64,000 bases of DNA from Aphanocapsa lilacina HA4352-LM1 (GCA_019359725.1 JAHHGR010000009.1:19731-83730), one strand, 5' to 3'; shown: positions 47,720 through 56,180, counted from the stretch's first letter. The notes: generated by a model from the letters alone, not told the origin. Made by a program: numbers and translations.

Positions 47720-48085
47720 ATGAGTTTGAACATGGTGACCCTGGTCGGTCGGGCCGGACGGGATCCAGAAGTGCGCTATTTCGAATCGGGCAATGTCAAA
47801 TGCACCCTCACCCTCGCAGTCAACCGCCTGCGGCGCAAGGGGGAAGAGGACAAACCCGACTGGTTCGACCTCGAAGTGTGGGGCAAGACCGCCGAGATCG
47901 CCGCCGAGTACGTGCGCAAAGGCTCGCTCATCGGCGTGTCCGGCGCCCTCACCTTCAGCCGCTGGCAGGATAAAGTCACCAAAGAAGCTAAAGAGCGCCC
48001 GATTATCAAAGTCGACCGCCTGGAATTGCTCGGCTCCAAGCGCGACAGCACCGGCGAGGCACCGAGCATGGACGAGGATTTTTAA
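47720..48085 (+). CDS. ssb: Single-stranded DNA-binding protein
   Basis: The 121-residue OB-fold protein begins MVTLVGRAGRDPEVRYF after four residues, has NRLRR and WFDLEVWGKTAE motifs, and ends in the acidic tip MDEDF that recruits partners. This is a short SSB compared with E. coli (178 residues), like other cyanobacterial SSBs. GGGAGAG lies 5 bases before the ATG at 47720; the longer frame from 47669 is rejected. The nitrilase-family gene starts in the base after its stop, so the two are co-translated. Confidence 0.93.
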   Translation: MSLNMVTLVGRAGRDPEVRYFESGNVKCTLTLAVNRLRRKGEEDKPDWFDLEVWGKTAEIAAEYVRKGSLIGVSGALTFSRWQDKVTKEAKERPIIKVDRLELLGSKRDSTGEAPSMDEDF

Positions 48086-48898
48086 GTGATAGAAAGCTAC
48101 CTGGCCGCCGCCATCCAGATGACCAGCACCGCCGACATCGAGGCCAACCTCGACCAGGCCTACGCGCTGATTGGCATCGCGGTGCGCCGCGGCGCCCGCC
48201 TGGTCAGCCTGCCCGAGAATTTTGCCTTTCTGGGACTGGAGGCTGAGAAACTCGCCCTCGCCCCGCGCATCGCCGAGATGAGCGAAAAATTTCTTGTTTC
48301 CGCCGCGCGCGACTGGGCGGTGACGCTGCTGGGCGGCGGCTACCCGGTGATGGCCGAGCAGACGGCCAAGTGCTATAATACAGCCCTGCTGGTGGGTCCT
48401 GAGGGTCAGGAGTTGGGCCGCTACCGCAAATTGCACCTGTTCGACGTCAACCTGCCCGACGGCAACACCTACCACGAGTCCGACTCGATCGTGCCCGGCA
48501 AAGACCTGGTGGTGGTGAGCAGCGACACCCTCGGCAATCTGGGTCTATCGGTCTGCTACGACCTGCGCTTTCCGGAACTCTACCGGGCACTCTCGGCGGC
48601 GGGGGCGGAAGTCCTGCTGGTGCCCTCGGCCTTTACCGCCTTCACCGGCAAGGACCACTGGCGGGTGCTCCTGCAGGCGCGGGCCATCGAAAATACCTGC
48701 TACGTGATCGCCGCCGCCCAGACCGGCGAGCACTATGCGCGCCGGCAAACCTACGGCCACGCGATGATCGTCGATCCATGGGGCAACGTGCTCTCCGACG
48801 CCGGGGACACCACCGGCATCGCCATCGGCGAAATCAACCCCATGCGTCTGGAGGCGGTGCGCCGCCAGTTGCCAGTGTTGCAGCACCGGCAACTTTGA
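48086..48898 (+). CDS. Carbon-nitrogen hydrolase (nitrilase superfamily, Nit1/omega-amidase type)
   Basis: The 270-residue enzyme has the catalytic triad of the superfamily: Glu in SLPENFAFLG, Lys in RYRKLHLFD, and Cys in GLSVCYDLRFPELYR. These motifs match the Nit1/omega-amidase branch that repairs deaminated glutathione or hydrolyses omega-amides such as 2-oxoglutaramate. It starts at a GTG immediately after ssb, an unusual partner; the pairing is seen, the functional reason is not known. Confidence 0.9.
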   Translation: MIESYLAAAIQMTSTADIEANLDQAYALIGIAVRRGARLVSLPENFAFLGLEAEKLALAPRIAEMSEKFLVSAARDWAVTLLGGGYPVMAEQTAKCYNTALLVGPEGQELGRYRKLHLFDVNLPDGNTYHESDSIVPGKDLVVVSSDTLGNLGLSVCYDLRFPELYRALSAAGAEVLLVPSAFTAFTGKDHWRVLLQARAIENTCYVIAAAQTGEHYARRQTYGHAMIVDPWGNVLSDAGDTTGIAIGEINPMRLEAVRRQLPVLQHRQL

Positions 48899-49013
48899 TC
48901 CCGGGCCGCCATTACAAACTGTTCACTCTGAACTAAAATTCGCCCCAAGCGTTCCGGCGAGCGGATATGGTAGTGTTGGTGGCTACGTCCAGCCACACTG
49001 CCGGTACTTTTAG

Positions 49014-49967
49014 ATGGAAATTACTATTCGCATCCGCCGCCAGGCCGAATCGGGTTCGCCCGATTACAAAAGTTATGCCCTCGATGTTGATCCCGGCACC
49101 ACGGTGCTCGACGCCCTGATGCGCATCAAGGGCGAGATCGACGGCACCCTCGCCTTTCGCAAAAATTGCCGCAATGCGATTTGCGGCAGTTGCGCGATGC
49201 GCATCAACGGCCGCTCGGCCCTCGCCTGCGCAAGCCGCATCCGCGATGTGGCGGACGCCCGCGGCGAGATATTGATTCAACCGATGGGCAACATGCCGGT
49301 GATTAAAGATCTGGTGGTCGATATGACCAGTTTCTGGAAGCACCTCGACCAGGTGGATCCCTACGTGAGCACGGCCGCTCGCCGCACGCCCGAAAAAGAA
49401 TTTCTGCAGACGCCCGAGCAGCGCGCCGCCGTCGAGCAGGCGGGCAACTGCATTCTCTGCGGTGCCTGCTACTCCGAGTGCAACTCCCGCGAGGTCAACC
49501 CCAATTTTGTCGGTCCCCACGCCCTGGCCAAGGCCCAGCGGGTGATGGCCGACAACCGCGACGACCAGACCGCCCAGCGCCACGCGCTGTACAACCAACC
49601 GGAGTTTGCCTGGGGCTGCACCCGCTGCTTCTACTGCAACGAGGTCTGCCCGATGGGCGTCCAGCCCCTCGATCAGATCCAGAAGATCCGCCACGAACTG
49701 CTCACCGACAAGGCAACCGAGCCCAACACCGCCATGCGCCACCGCCGGGTGATGGTGCGCCAGATCAAAGAATCCGGCTGGCTGGATGAAGCCCGCTTCG
49801 CCCTGCAGGTGGTCGGCCGCGACTTCAAGGGGCTGTGGAGCCTGGTGCCCCTGGGCGTGCGCATGGCCGCCAAGGGCAAGATGCCCCTGCGCCACCGGCC
49901 CATCGAGAATTGTGCGCAAGTGCGCGACCTGGTCGAGGCAATCCAGAAAGAAGACACCAAATCATGA
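49014..49967 (+). CDS. sdhB: Succinate dehydrogenase/fumarate reductase iron-sulfur subunit
   Basis: The 317-residue protein has an N-terminal 2Fe-2S ferredoxin domain (CRNAICGSCAMRINGR ... ALAC) and a C-terminal domain with CILCGACYSEC for the 4Fe-4S cluster and CTRCFYCNEVCP for the remaining cluster ligands. It passes electrons from the flavoprotein subunit to the membrane quinone site. It is longer than classical SdhB (about 240) by a C-terminal extension of about 80 residues. The stop overlaps the next gene as ATGA. The flavoprotein SdhA is not in the window. Confidence 0.93.
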   Translation: MEITIRIRRQAESGSPDYKSYALDVDPGTTVLDALMRIKGEIDGTLAFRKNCRNAICGSCAMRINGRSALACASRIRDVADARGEILIQPMGNMPVIKDLVVDMTSFWKHLDQVDPYVSTAARRTPEKEFLQTPEQRAAVEQAGNCILCGACYSECNSREVNPNFVGPHALAKAQRVMADNRDDQTAQRHALYNQPEFAWGCTRCFYCNEVCPMGVQPLDQIQKIRHELLTDKATEPNTAMRHRRVMVRQIKESGWLDEARFALQVVGRDFKGLWSLVPLGVRMAAKGKMPLRHRPIENCAQVRDLVEAIQKEDTKS

Positions 49968-50860
49968 TCGCCCCTCCCCTCAAATATGCCTACTATCCCG
50001 GCTGTGTCGCCCGCGGCGCCTGTCGGGAACTGTACACTTCCACCGCCTTGATCACCGCAGCCCTGGGCATCGAGCTGGTGGAACTCAAAAGTGCCTCCTG
50101 CTGCGGCGCGGGCACGCTCAAAGAAGATTCGCAGCGATTGCAAGACGCGGTCAACGCCCGCAACATCGCTCTGGCCGAGGAGCAGGGGCTGACCATGCTC
50201 ACCCAGTGCAGCACCTGCCAGGGGGTGCTGGGGGCGGTGAACGACAAGCTGCGCGCCGAGCGCGGCTCCGCCTACCGCGACGAGATCAACGCCCTGCTGG
50301 CCCGGGGCGGCCACCACTACGACGGCTCGGTGGACGTGCGCCACCTGCTGTGGATCTTGCTGGCGGACGTGGGGCTTGACAACTTGCGCGCCCGGGTGCG
50401 CCGTCCGCTCACGGGTCTGCGCTGCGGCAGCTTCTACGGCTGCTATCTACTGCGCGCCCAGGCGCATCGGCGCGTGGACGACGCCTTCAATCCCCAGTCG
50501 CTGGAGAAGCTCTTCGAAGCGCTGGGGGCTACCCCCGTCTACTTCGAGGGCCGCACCAAGTGCTGCGGCTTTCCGCTATCCAGTTACGACGCTCCGACGT
50601 CTTTTTCGATGGCGGCCGTTCGCCTGCAGGACGCCATCGACTGCGGGGCCGACTGCCTGGTCACCCCCTGTCCGCTCTGCCACCTCAACCTGGACGCCCG
50701 CCAACCCGAAGTCGAGCGCCAGGTGGGCCGCAAGCTGGGTTTGCCCGTGCTGCACCTGTCGCAGCTGGTGGGTCTTGCCCTGGGCCTCTCCCCTGAGCAG
50801 CTCGGCCTCGGGCGGCACATCGTTTCGACCCGGCCGGTGCTGGAGCGGTTGGGACTTTAA
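49964..50860 (+). CDS. CCG-domain (HdrB-like) subunit, likely SdhE-type anchor of class E succinate dehydrogenase
   Basis: The 298-residue protein has two CCG domains: YYPGCVARG with later SASCCGAG, then CSTCQG in the first half; CGSFYGCYLLR with CCGFPLSSYD and CPLCHLN in the second. This arrangement is that of heterodisulfide reductase subunit B and of the SdhE (CCG) subunit in non-classical succinate dehydrogenases. There is no transmembrane segment, so it would dock peripherally. It overlaps sdhB by ATGA (start 49964), strongly implying one complex. The exact quinone-side role is by analogy. Confidence 0.88.
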   Translation: MIAPPLKYAYYPGCVARGACRELYTSTALITAALGIELVELKSASCCGAGTLKEDSQRLQDAVNARNIALAEEQGLTMLTQCSTCQGVLGAVNDKLRAERGSAYRDEINALLARGGHHYDGSVDVRHLLWILLADVGLDNLRARVRRPLTGLRCGSFYGCYLLRAQAHRRVDDAFNPQSLEKLFEALGATPVYFEGRTKCCGFPLSSYDAPTSFSMAAVRLQDAIDCGADCLVTPCPLCHLNLDARQPEVERQVGRKLGLPVLHLSQLVGLALGLSPEQLGLGRHIVSTRPVLERLGL

Positions 50861-50904
50861 GTCCGATGCGCTAACATCAAAAAGCCCAATTGCCGGACCG
50901 TCCC

Positions 50905-51132
50905 ATGCGTCACCCTCAGTTACGCGAAGAACCCCGCCACCAGAAGGCCGCTGTCCTTCCCTCCACCCAGCGTGAGAGCATCCTCGAATGGCTGCGGCGC
51001 AGCGGCAAGCTGCAGTCGCGCAACGTGGTCGATGAAGAAGCCCTCGCCGAGGACGAAGATTTCGACGATCTCGTCGACGACGACGAGCAACTCTACGACG
51101 ACGACGACACCGCCGCCGACGATGAGGAGTGA
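50905..51132 (+). CDS. Small acidic DUF3134-like protein
   Basis: The 75-residue product begins MRHPQLREEPR, has a helical middle (ESILEWLRRSGKLQSRN) and ends in a run of Asp and Glu broken by a few other residues (EDEDFDD, then DDDDTAADDEE). This is the pattern of the cyanobacterial DUF3134 family. Function is unknown; acidic tails often mark interaction with basic proteins or nucleic-acid mimicry. The longer frame starting with TTG at 50890 is less likely. It follows the SDH pair by 44 bases. Confidence 0.78.
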   Translation: MRHPQLREEPRHQKAAVLPSTQRESILEWLRRSGKLQSRNVVDEEALAEDEDFDDLVDDDEQLYDDDDTAADDEE

Positions 51133-51199
51133 TCTCAATTTCTGTTGAGAAGCTTTAAAAGTCGCCCCGCGGCAAAATTTTGCCCTTAGCCTGAAAGAG

Positions 51200-51253
51200 C
51201 CCTCCCACGGCAGCATTCTCTCCTCAGGGTGCCGATTCATGGGGGGGTTTTTT
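51200..51253 (+). terminator. Hairpin with T-run, likely terminator of the DUF3134 gene
   Basis: CCCTCCC (51200-51206) can pair with the G-run at 51241-51247 and, inside it, CGGCA with TGCCG (51208-51212 and 51230-51234). Six T follow (51248-51253). It could also be an attenuator in the leader of the gene at 51315. Confidence 0.45.
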
Positions 51254-51314
51254 GCTGGGACTTCGTGGCATTCTGAAGGGTGAATGTTCATGGCGAACAA
51301 CAGGAGGTATTGCA

Positions 51315-51791
51315 ATGACGGAGCCCCTCAGAGCCCGGATGCTGCTGTCCCACAACTTCGACACGTCCACTGCGGCGGTGGGAGCGCTCAGCCCGGCGCA
51401 ATTTGCCCAGGTATTCACCGAAGGGCTCGCCGCCTACCCGGATTTGCAGTGCCGGTTCCTGGAGGATAGCCCCCACTGGTTGGTGGAAATTTATTTTCCG
51501 ATTGCTTTTACCCCCCGCCAGGTGGGCGAACTGTGCGGGCGCACCCTCGCCAAAAGCCGCGCAGGCGAGCGCAAAGGCGAAGGCTACCTACCGGACACCT
51601 TGATACTGGGGGGTCTGAAGACCACACCGGCCCTGGGCAACGCCCCCTACAGCCTGCGGCCGGGCGACTGGGGCGTCGATGTCGTCGAGACCGACGCGGC
51701 ACAAGCCTTTTTGACGGCCATCGGCTGGGAAGCCACTGTCGCCGGCCGCCCCCCGGATACCACCTTCAAATTCGAAATCCGGGGTGCCTGA
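51315..51791 (+). CDS. Hypothetical protein
   Basis: The 158-residue soluble protein is mixed alpha/beta with no signal peptide, membrane segment or catalytic motif that I recognise. A strong GGAGG lies 7 bases before the ATG at 51315, and codon use is normal, so it is a real gene. The long frame from 51252 runs into the T-rich hairpin and is rejected. The body contains a central region EIYFPIAFTPRQVGELCG and a C-terminal strand pair. It stands alone between the DUF3134 gene and the TPR remnant. Confidence 0.7.
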   Translation: MTEPLRARMLLSHNFDTSTAAVGALSPAQFAQVFTEGLAAYPDLQCRFLEDSPHWLVEIYFPIAFTPRQVGELCGRTLAKSRAGERKGEGYLPDTLILGGLKTTPALGNAPYSLRPGDWGVDVVETDAAQAFLTAIGWEATVAGRPPDTTFKFEIRGA

Positions 51792-51845
51792 GCGGCGACG
51801 CCTCCCCAGAAAGCAATCTCGGCCGCAAGCTAAACTAAACTTAGT

Positions 51846-52013
51846 CTAATGAACGAGGGCATAGTCGGGAGCGAGAACTTGAGCACGTTCTAGATCTTCA
51901 AGGGCGCCCTGCACGTTTCCAGCCCGAAAACGGAAGACCGCTCGGTTGTATAGTGCATCCACGTTTTGGGGATCGAACGCAAGAGCGCTGTCTAGCCCTG
52001 ATCTGTCAGACAT
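51846..52013 (-). CDS. Micro-ORF encoding one TPR unit (remnant or small protein)
   Basis: The 55-residue frame has a near-perfect tetratricopeptide unit: NVDALYNRAVFRFRAGN, then QGALEDLERAQVLAPDYA, with the usual Tyr, Ala, Gly, Ala and Pro positions. A start ATG is present at 52013, but no ribosome binding site is clear and one repeat is too few for a stable TPR fold. It may be the 3' end of a longer TPR gene that was lost upstream, or a truncated gene. No other part is found. Confidence 0.45.
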   Translation of the reverse strand: MSDRSGLDSALAFDPQNVDALYNRAVFRFRAGNVQGALEDLERAQVLAPDYALVH

Positions 52014-52084
52014 GGGTGAAACGTTAATGTCTCGTGGGCTGAAACGCCCTGCCTTCGTTGAAAAGTCTCAATATGACAGATCAG

Positions 52085-53050
52085 CTAGGGTTTGAGCGCC
52101 CTGACGAACTTGTCCTCAAAGAGCAGGGCGGTGTCCGGTTTGGTTTTAGCAAGACCCGATTTGACCAAAAAGTCGGCGATGATCTTCGACTGATAGCGCA
52201 AGTTGACCGGGTCTTTGGTCTCGGGAGCGAAAGTGGCAAGGTTCTGCTCCAGGTTGAAGATGCGCGTGCCGCTGTCGTAGGACTGGTAGTCCGCCACGCT
52301 CGTACCCGCCTGCTTGGCCATGATCTGCAGCGATTCTTCGGGGTTCTTCTTGATGTAGTCGAGGGTGTCAAACCAAGTCTTGACAACTTTCTGGATGTCG
52401 GCCGGGCGGGCTTTGACCACCTCCTCGCGCAGCACCAGGTGATCGGAGATGGCGCCGGGAAATTCTTTAGAGCTGAAGAGTACTTTTCCTCTGCCGGTGC
52501 TCAGGGCCTTGGTGGTAAAGGGGGCAAATACCCCTACCCCGTCGAGGCGACCGGCGGCGAAGGCGGCGGCGGCGGCACCGGTTTCGATGGGCGTAAATTG
52601 AATGTCCTTTTGGGTGAGTCCTTCTTTTTGTAAACCCAATAGCAACAGATAGTGGTCCACCGTGCCCAGTTCGGCGCCGAGCTTTTTGCCTTTGAGATCT
52701 TTGATGAAGGCAATCTCTTTTTTGACGATGATCTGATCGTTGCCTGCGGAGTTGTCGTTGGTGAGGACGACTTTGAGTTTCGCCCCGGCGGCGGCGGGGG
52801 CGATCGTGTCGTTGAGCGTCTGGCAGTTGGCGTCCAGCTTGCCCGCCACCAGGGCGGTAATCGAGTCGGCGTACCCCTCGAACCAGACCATCTGCACCTC
52901 GACGTCGTTTTTCTTAAACAGGCCCTTTGCTTCGGCCACCTTCCAGGGGAACCAACCCGGCCAAGCGCTGTAGCCGATTTTGAGCGGAGCGGCAAAGGCC
53001 GGGATGGCCAAGCCCATCCAGAGCAAAGCGACGACGACAATCCTGCGCAT
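52085..53050 (-). CDS. SsuA/NrtA/TauA-type ABC transporter substrate-binding protein
   Basis: The 321-residue protein has a signal peptide (about 1-21, ending FAAP) and a mature domain KIGYSAWPGWFPWKVAE typical of the aliphatic sulfonate/nitrate/taurine binding-protein family. AAGGAGG precedes the ATG at 53050. No permease or ATPase is next to it. The nearest matching pair is ssuCB some 9 kb away, so it may be the scattered binding protein of that transporter or may serve nitrate, taurine or thiamine precursors. Trp-rich motifs (YSAWPGWFPW) would lie at the ligand mouth. Confidence 0.82.
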   Translation of the reverse strand: MRRIVVVALLWMGLAIPAFAAPLKIGYSAWPGWFPWKVAEAKGLFKKNDVEVQMVWFEGYADSITALVAGKLDANCQTLNDTIAPAAAGAKLKVVLTNDNSAGNDQIIVKKEIAFIKDLKGKKLGAELGTVDHYLLLLGLQKEGLTQKDIQFTPIETGAAAAAFAAGRLDGVGVFAPFTTKALSTGRGKVLFSSKEFPGAISDHLVLREEVVKARPADIQKVVKTWFDTLDYIKKNPEESLQIMAKQAGTSVADYQSYDSGTRIFNLEQNLATFAPETKDPVNLRYQSKIIADFLVKSGLAKTKPDTALLFEDKFVRALKP

Positions 53051-53124
53051 GTAGGCATCCTCCTTGGCGGGGCGGGGCGTGTGGCGCCATTGACCCACCC
53101 CCGGCGGCAGGTAGTCCGTATTCG

Positions 53125-53439
53125 TTGCTACTGTACTTGCCGGAGGACTTTGCCATTAGTGATGAAACGCTCACAAAATTCGCCATGCCAATCCATGCCG
53201 ACCTGACGCGCCACTTCGAAGAAACGTTTTTGCCGTCGCTGCCGGAGCCGCACCGCGACGCCGCCCGCATCCTGCATGCCCAAATCCGCAAGCTCGACGC
53301 GCTGCGGGAGCGTTCGGCCGGCTGGTTCACAGCCGGGCAGGAGACCGCTCGCGCTGAATGCGCCAAGGAACTGGTGGATGTGGCCACGGAGATCCGCGAA
53401 GCTTACAAGATTGTCTTGAAGCTCGCCCAGCCGCAATGA
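53125..53439 (+). CDS. Small helical hypothetical protein
   Basis: The product is about 104 residues, nearly all helical and charged, with no signal peptide and no Cys: helices around HADLTRHFEET, RDAARILHAQIRKLDALRER and AKELVDVATEIREAYKIVLKL. Starts at TTG 53125, TTG 53137 or ATG 53185 are possible; a GGAGG at 53142-53146 would best fit a start near 53155, where only ATT is found, so the start is unresolved. It is divergent from the binding-protein gene. I do not recognise the family. Confidence 0.5.
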   Translation: MLLYLPEDFAISDETLTKFAMPIHADLTRHFEETFLPSLPEPHRDAARILHAQIRKLDALRERSAGWFTAGQETARAECAKELVDVATEIREAYKIVLKLAQPQ

Positions 53440-53490
53440 TGTTCAGCCCAAGATTCCATGGGCCTACGCCCCAGAACCAGGCAGCCGCCG

Positions 53491-53865
53491 TCACAAAGCG
53501 CGAATTGTCGGGTAACCGGCTGTTTTCCAGGCCGCCATACCGCCTTTGAGGTCGTAGGCCGTGTAGCCCTGTTTGGCCAACCGGTAAGCAGCCACCAAAC
53601 TGCGCCCTCCGAGCCAACTCACGCACACCACCGGTATACGCTTGTTGGGATTGTTGATTTCGAAGTTGCGCGCATCGAAGGGGACTGCGCCCGCAATCGC
53701 CATCAGCCGCCGCTCGGAGGCACTGCGGCAGTCGACGATGCGCACGCGGTTACCGGCTTCGAGCACCGCCTGGGGCTCGAGGCGGACCACCTGGTTGGGT
53801 CCGACAGGCGGCAGGCTCAGGGGGATCTGACCCGGAGTCTGGGAAGTTCGCTTGTTTTTTGCCAT
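53491..53865 (-). CDS. Rhodanese-like sulfurtransferase domain protein
   Basis: The 124-residue single-domain rhodanese has the CH2A-like RIVDCRSASER motif and the active-site Cys in VVCVSWLGGRS, where Cys is followed by a short loop ending in Arg as in persulfide-carrying rhodaneses. The C-terminal GGMAAWKTAGYP motif is standard. It would carry sulfane sulfur to thiophilic acceptors in the cytoplasm. It starts at ATG 53865 and stands alone. Confidence 0.85.
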   Translation of the reverse strand: MAKNKRTSQTPGQIPLSLPPVGPNQVVRLEPQAVLEAGNRVRIVDCRSASERRLMAIAGAVPFDARNFEINNPNKRIPVVCVSWLGGRSLVAAYRLAKQGYTAYDLKGGMAAWKTAGYPTIRAL

Positions 53866-54144
53866 GTCTACATCTTGCCTGCAGTTGCCTCGCCGGGATC
53901 ATCCGGATTCTGCCGCGGTGCAGAGGACGGCTGCCAAAGCTAAAGTCTATCGTGAAAACAGCAATATTTTGTATAGATACTCTCAAGTCCAATTGCCCCT
54001 GTTTGATGGGCAGTTGATTTGCGATAATAAATAAAGGAAGAGGCATACGGTAGTTTCTTGCATTTCAGCAGCCTCTTGATTTCGTCTTCTCGCCGTAAAC
54101 AAACCCGTAAGCCCACACACATTTTTCTGGACAGGTATTTTCAA

Positions 54145-54618
54145 ATGGCAAAGGAAGAAATCCTGGAATTCCCAACGGGATCGACAAGCGAAGCGAGGGA
54201 CAGATCGCAAAAACTTCCTGCGCGCACCAAAAAAGCCCGGATCCTGGAATTGTTCGACTCCGGCCTGCGCGATCCTGTCGAAATCGCCGCCCACACCGAG
54301 GCCCGTCCTTCCTACGTAGCCCAGGTGCTCGCCCAGGCGGGATTGCTGGAGGGTTACTTCGACCTGTACACCACTACCGCCAAGGACCAGAACGCCTACT
54401 CGCCCTACTTCCGGGGTGTGCTGTCTTTTAAAGATCTCGAAGCGGCCCGCGCTTCGGTGGCCAAGATCGATGCGCTCTACCGGCACTTCGAAGAGATCGG
54501 TGACCGCGCCGGGCAGCACCAGGCGATGGTCATTGCCCTGACCGGCCAGAATCGGGCGCGCTGGATCGGCAAGCAGCGCGAGGCTGCGATCTTCCATGCC
54601 TGGCTGTGTACCCGCTAA
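54145..54618 (+). CDS. Hypothetical protein with a possible helix-turn-helix
   Basis: The 157-residue product has a disordered, charged lead (1-35), a predicted helix-turn-helix (KKARILELFDSGLRDPVEIAAHTEAR in parts, about 36-65), and a conserved-looking C-terminal helical part with YSPYFRGVLSFKDLEAAR. It may bind DNA, but no family is assigned. The ATG at 54145 is preferred because the longer frame begins with a Ser/Arg-rich stretch. About 280 AT-rich bases precede it and hold its promoter. Confidence 0.6.
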   Translation: MAKEEILEFPTGSTSEARDRSQKLPARTKKARILELFDSGLRDPVEIAAHTEARPSYVAQVLAQAGLLEGYFDLYTTTAKDQNAYSPYFRGVLSFKDLEAARASVAKIDALYRHFEEIGDRAGQHQAMVIALTGQNRARWIGKQREAAIFHAWLCTR

Positions 54619-54762
54619 CCCATCCTGTCCGCAGACCACGGCAATTTGGGCGCAGACAGCCCCGACACTCGACGCACCCGGGCTGCCAAGCAAGTCAGAG
54701 TCTATCCGGAAGGTTGTGCCGCTTTTTTCAGGGGGCGGCGGGGATAGGTGAATTTGGCTTCT

Positions 54763-54954
54763 TTAGGTGTTCGGGTCGGGCTGTAGGCGATTGAGCACCA
54801 GGAGGATCGTTGAGGCGCTCTCTTCCTGCAGGATTTCAGGGTGATCGGGCTTTTGACACACAAGACCGGCAGCAGAACCGATATCGGCGAGATTGGGACT
54901 GTTGAGCCCGCTTCTTCGTCGGTAACTTGAGCCTCGAAACTGCGCCGCCTCAGC
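54763..54954 (-). other. 337-bp gap (54619-54955) with a possible gene remnant on the minus strand
   Basis: The minus-strand frame of 64 codons ending at 54763 reads as protein, with NSPNLADIGSAAG, then KPDHPEILQEESA and TILLVLNRLQPDP, but it has no start codon and shares its upstream end with the 3' end of the EgtC-like gene. It could be the tail of a lost gene or a chance frame. Nothing else convincing is seen in the gap. Confidence 0.25.
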
Positions 54955-54955
54955 C

Positions 54956-55753
54956 CTAAAAGGTGCTGATGTCTACCACTCGCACTGTACAGTCAGGCTC
55001 GAGAGTAAGAACGCTTCCAGGCGGTACGCTCTGCCAGCCTTCAGAAGCAAACAGCGGCTCAGACACGACGATTGTCGCTCCAGCAAAAGTGGGAGCGTCC
55101 GCGAGCCAGTACAAAGTGGGTACCTCCGGCCGATTGGCGTAGCGCGAGGCCACCAGCCGCTCGCCGTCGGCGAAGATCAAGTTCAAAGACACCGAGACGG
55201 ATGCTTTGACAGCCCATAGCGCCAGGGTGCGGATCGATTCGGCCAGGGCGTCTTCGAGGCTGCCGCCCAGGCGTTCCCAGGTGTTGAGTACGAAGGCGAA
55301 GATGTGCTCCGAGTCGGTGCTCCCGTCGATCGCTTTGTAGTACGGGTCGTCCAGGCTGTCGCGGATTGAACGGTACAGAGTCTGGCGAAAGTTCTGGATA
55401 AAGCCGTTGTGCAGCCCCAGGATGCGCTCGAAGGCAAACGGCTGACAGTTGCTCAGATCCACGGCAAGTCCAGGGGTAGCGCTGCGGACGTTGGCCAGGA
55501 TGCAGCCTGAACGAACGTAGCGGCCAAGGGATCCGAGATTGGCGTCAGTCCAGATAGGCTGGATGCTGCGAAAACGAAAAGGCAAACCGTCGCGCGCCGG
55601 GTCGTACCAGCCGAAGCCGAAGCCGTCGGCGTTGAGCAGGCCGGAGGTCATTTCCCTGGGCTGGTAGCTCTGCACGCAAAGCGAATGTTCGGGTTTTTCG
55701 ATGAGTTCGGCAAGGGCGACCGGTGGTCCCTGGTAGGCAAGTAGGCGGCACAT
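54956..55753 (-). CDS. Class II glutamine amidotransferase, EgtC-like
   Basis: The 265-residue protein starts Met-Cys-Arg-Leu-Leu, so Met removal would expose the catalytic Cys of an Ntn-type amidohydrolase. Family motifs include LNADGFGFGWYD, ANVRSATPG, LHNGFIQN and DSEHIFAF. EgtC of ergothioneine synthesis removes the glutamyl group from the gamma-glutamyl-hercynylcysteine sulfoxide. EgtA, EgtB, EgtD and EgtE are not in the window, so that role is by similarity only; cyanobacterial members commonly stand alone. The gene is followed by the DUF423 gene in the same direction, separated by a tandem repeat. Confidence 0.82.
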   Translation of the reverse strand: MCRLLAYQGPPVALAELIEKPEHSLCVQSYQPREMTSGLLNADGFGFGWYDPARDGLPFRFRSIQPIWTDANLGSLGRYVRSGCILANVRSATPGLAVDLSNCQPFAFERILGLHNGFIQNFRQTLYRSIRDSLDDPYYKAIDGSTDSEHIFAFVLNTWERLGGSLEDALAESIRTLALWAVKASVSVSLNLIFADGERLVASRYANRPEVPTLYWLADAPTFAGATIVVSEPLFASEGWQSVPPGSVLTLEPDCTVRVVDISTF

Positions 55754-55757
55754 AGCT

Positions 55758-55782
55758 TTCAGGTGTCAGGTTCAGGTGTCAG
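55758..55782. repeat. Two tandem copies of TTCAGGTGTCAGG-type 13-mer
   Basis: TTCAGGTGTCAG occurs at 55758-55769 and again at 55771-55782. The same core, CAGGTGTCAG, is at 39719-39728 after the LivG gene and as CCGGTGTCAG near 21893. All three are intergenic. Similar short repeats are scattered in other cyanobacterial genomes. Confidence 0.5.
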
Positions 55783-55795
55783 TCATTCAGCGCGG

Positions 55796-56173
55796 TCACT
55801 TCAAATTGGCACTGAACAGGGCCAGGCAGATCCAGCCGGCAATTAAAGCGGCACCGCCGAAGGGGGTGATGGCCCCCAGGATGCGGATGCCGCTGATGCT
55901 CAGAGCATACAGGCTGCCGGAGAAGATCAAGATCCCGGCGATAAACGCCGTACCACTCGCCAACAGCAGCGGCGGGGGCGGGTTGAACCGCTCCGCCAGG
56001 ACCGCCACCAGCCCGAGGGCCAGGGCGTGGAGGATCTGGTAGCGCGCGGCGGTCTCGAAAATTTCGATGGCCCGCGCATCGAGCCTTTCGCGCAGGGCAT
56101 GGGCGCCAAAGGACCCGAGGGCGACGGCCAACCCCCCAAACACGGCGGCGGTGGTCAAAAAGAGGCGAAACAT
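55796..56173 (-). CDS. DUF423 membrane protein
   Basis: The 125-residue product has four hydrophobic helices with the family motifs FGGLAVALGSFGAHAL at the start, RYQILHALALG in the middle, and GSLYALSISGI with LGAITPFGGAALIAGW near the end. DUF423 (YgdD-like) inner-membrane proteins have no agreed function. The ATG at 56173 is used; the longer frame overlaps the NUDIX gene's end. It lies 7 bases after that gene and is likely in its operon. Confidence 0.88.
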   Translation of the reverse strand: MFRLFLTTAAVFGGLAVALGSFGAHALRERLDARAIEIFETAARYQILHALALGLVAVLAERFNPPPPLLLASGTAFIAGILIFSGSLYALSISGIRILGAITPFGGAALIAGWICLALFSANLK

Positions 56174-56180
56174 TGGCACA

